In this document: positions 21,976-24,173 of the stretch, in pieces
How positions within the stretch are numbered: the stretch's first letter is position 1
How the letters are laid out: each line of letters begins with the position of its first letter
Source of the DNA: Phoronis ovalis
Lineage: Eukaryota; Phoronida; Phoronidae
Direction: 5' to 3'
NCBI GenBank assembly: GCA_028565635.1
Contig: JAOXYB010069390.1
Location: forward strand, 1 to 24,173
DNA length: 24,173 nucleotides
The notes under the pieces: generated by a model
What the model saw: the letters and a program-made list of their open reading frames with translations, nothing else
Databases searched by the model: none
Told to the model about the DNA's origin: nothing
Made by a program: the position numbers and the translations under genes

Positions 21976-22974
21976 AGATATTAAGGTTTTCTAATAAATA
22001 GTATGGATTGTTTCAAAGCTTATTGTTTGTAGCAGGTTCAGATTACAAATGATACAAGTGCTGCATGCCAACCAATGCACATATTTCAGCATTGGTGAAC
22101 ATACCAGTTGCATAACAATGTCTACCAGTTGTCAAGCAAGATTTACAATTATATGACATGTAGAACTAAAAAATAAACTAGATTGTATACCTTACTAGTG
22201 CACACAATAAAACTCTCAACTAGAATGAAAATAATGATATTACTTTGATTTGTTGCTATTCTGAGAACTGCTTACATAAACTGCAAAATGTCAATTTTTA
22301 CATTACCACTAACCATAAGTCAAATTGTTATACAATCAGCAATTGTATCCTAGCTCAGTACCCAGTCTCTTGTGAATATATCTTACTGTAGATACAGTAA
22401 AAGTACTAACACCAGATTTTATATGAGTGGACATTAATCCAACCTGTTAACAGTGAGGAATGTTTCTCTAAATATTTACAACTTTAAACAAAACAAATTA
22501 GAATGGACCACCATAGAGGTCTATAGCTGTCAGGAAATGATAACTGAAACTGTAATTCAAAAGAACAAAACATAATATATACATGTATTAACATTGTTTG
22601 GGATTTTAATATTCGATGATTACAGTGTGTGTTTTCTATGAAAGTACATTATGTAAATAACTTTTAAGTTATATAAGTACTAAATGTTGTTATCACTGCT
22701 ATGAAAGCAAATAATTCAACTGTCAAAATCAATAAGATAGATGTTAAGTGATGTTAAGAGATTTTTGGCCATTATGGTTATGAGCCTATGCTTGTACAAA
22801 TGCATGGACATTTAAAAGCTACATCTATATGCTTACACTTAATGTCTTGTATGTAGTGTGGCACAAAGGTGTTCAGCTGAAACAAGGACCATGGAATCTA
22901 GTCTAATTGGAACCAGGACAGCAAACCTTACTATTAAGTGATATATGAAATGAAAACCTAACACAAACACTTAC

Positions 22975-23129
22975 CACATCAATTACCAAGTTTATTTAAT
23001 CGGTTACCATGACAACAGGTGGTTAGGGAATGTTGTCTATCAGTGTATGCATTCCATTGTATTTGGAATGTAAAACAGTTTTAATCACATCAATTAGTAA
23101 TTTTATTAAATGCATAACCATAAAAACAG
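22975..23129. repeat. Spaced direct repeat, about 44 bp, two copies
   Basis: Copies at 22975-23018 and 23086-23129 share CACATCAATTA, then TTTATT, then a TAACCAT/TTACCAT block and an ACAG end, at a 111-base period. Between them lies a small inverted repeat, CATTCCA...TGGAATG (23050-23070). A related TTGGTTACCATG occurs near 23560. Confidence 0.6.
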
Positions 23130-23923
23130 CTATGTTCATCTTTTGCAGTCCCAGATCAACACTATTTCATACTTATGAATAGCTTTTGTTGCTACTCTAC
23201 ATGTTACCCTCACAATTATATTTCCTCACATTTATTTACTAGCTTTTGAGCTTCTTGATATAAAAATATCAACTTTGTATTCCTGGTGATTCATACTAGA
23301 AGCAGGATTGTAAATTACACTCCAAAGAAACTAACAACAACTACAAATCTGGGTTTAGTAACTATAGCAACAAATGATAAGCATTTAACAGTTAAATCAG
23401 GAATTAACCACATGCAGAGTTAAAAAATGTAAATATAATGGAAACAGATATATGAAGAACATGTACAATGTGAAATTTCTTAGGGCCTAATAATTAATTT
23501 TTAAAATAACATGAAATAATTGTGAAACAGCAATCCTGGATAATAAATATTAACTTGTTGGTTACCATGTAAATTATTTAGTCACCAATTCACTTAGTAC
23601 TAATTTTAAGTACTTTTTTGTAACCCATACAGAGAGTTTCACGACATTATTGAAACTTTAATGAATGTTAGGTATATTTTTTTCTCTCCAAGTGTTGTAA
23701 TTTATTCTTTACAACAACCGTAACTAATGAAACTGGAACCAGGTCTAAAACAACATTAGGTATTTTGCTTGAATATCAGCTGTGTGCTTATAAAAACCAG
23801 TGAGAGAAGAGGCTAAATCTGTACTAAAAACACCATGCATATCTAGACTACCGATTTAATCTACAAGAAAATAATAAGTACATGCTTGAATTAGCTACAA
23901 ATAAAAAGTTGATTAATATGAAC

Positions 23924-24067
23924 TTGTTTATTAAAAAGAATTCATATCCGGGTCAAGGTGTTTATACAAGATAACAAGGTGAGATAATGGATAAATTTGA
24001 AGTTTGTTTATTAAAAAGAATTCATATCCGGTCAAGGTGTTTATCCAAGAAAACAAGGTGAGATAAT
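23924..24067. repeat. Recent tandem duplication, about 80-bp period
   Basis: Units at 23924-23988 and 24004-24067 are nearly identical, both beginning TTGTTTATTAAAAAGAATTC and ending ACAAGGTGAGATAAT. They differ by one deleted G and a few substitutions. The high identity suggests a recent local duplication. Confidence 0.9.
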
Positions 24068-24173
24068 TGTAGTTTTGATATACTAGAAGTTACCCATGGT
24101 AAACCACAGATCTTGATAGAGATGTAGGTCACGTAAGGCCGAGTTCAGACATGTTCACGTGACTCTCACAGGC

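Larger units (their letters stand above)
20367..24173 (-). other. First (or upstream) intron of the KLF gene, partial
   Basis: At least 3.8 kb upstream of the acceptor at 20367-20368 contains no sequence resembling the expected N-terminal exon (an FQEL...GYFS...SLEE.WQ-type motif) on the minus strand, so that exon is presumed beyond the window. Long first introns are usual for this class. It holds the tandem duplications at 20701-20821 and 23924-24067, the MITE at 21818-21975 and the direct repeats at 22975-23129. Short frames here have no support. Confidence 0.6.

Noticed and set aside
20367-24173. First coding exon of the KLF gene
   Set aside because: I looked on the minus strand for the expected FQEL, GYFS and SLEE.WQ-type motifs ending at a GT donor and found none, so the exon is presumed outside the window.

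Overview
This window is AT-rich nuclear DNA from an animal, most likely an aquatic invertebrate. Three things support that: a spliced Krüppel-like factor gene with GT-AG introns, long gene-poor stretches full of decayed transposons and short inverted repeats, and a terminal-inverted-repeat element carrying a HIRAN-like frame of a kind I associate with invertebrate repeat families. The sequence does not fix the phylum.

Layout. 1-414 is the cut end of a terminal-inverted-repeat element in reverse orientation; a second, internally deleted copy lies complete at 14776-15250, and a possible third fragment lies near 6991-7050. Between 1.2 and 4.1 kb are two small intronless-looking minus-strand frames (1198-1515 and 3708-4058). 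Each encodes a two-pass membrane protein that I do not recognise. A 90-bp near-complete inverted repeat sits at 4341-4430. From about 7.6 to 8.95 kb lies a heavily decayed Tc1/mariner transposase, split by another repeat. 9.67-10.26 kb is a dispersed repeat with an internal minisatellite. It abuts the first coding exon (minus strand, 10283-10490) of a predicted secreted cysteine-rich peptide. 10.5-14.7 kb has no convincing gene but holds a hairpin, a repeat-like segment and a small minisatellite.

The one confidently named gene is a KLF6/KLF7-class zinc-finger transcription factor on the minus strand. Its last two coding exons are at 19739-20366 and 18801-18985, joined by a 753-bp phase-1 intron; a probable long 3' UTR runs down to about 15646. 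Its first exon is not in the window. The right 3.8 kb is therefore first-intron sequence, and it contains a foldback MITE (21818-21975), two tandem duplications and a dispersed direct repeat.

The genes do not form an operon or an evident pathway. The regulatory gene stands alone in a repeat-rich region, with three small lineage-specific-looking secreted or membrane proteins on the same strand downstream of it. The most unusual items are the HIRAN-bearing element and its deletion derivative, the pair of orphan two-pass membrane proteins, the cysteine-rich secreted exon and the 90-bp hairpin.
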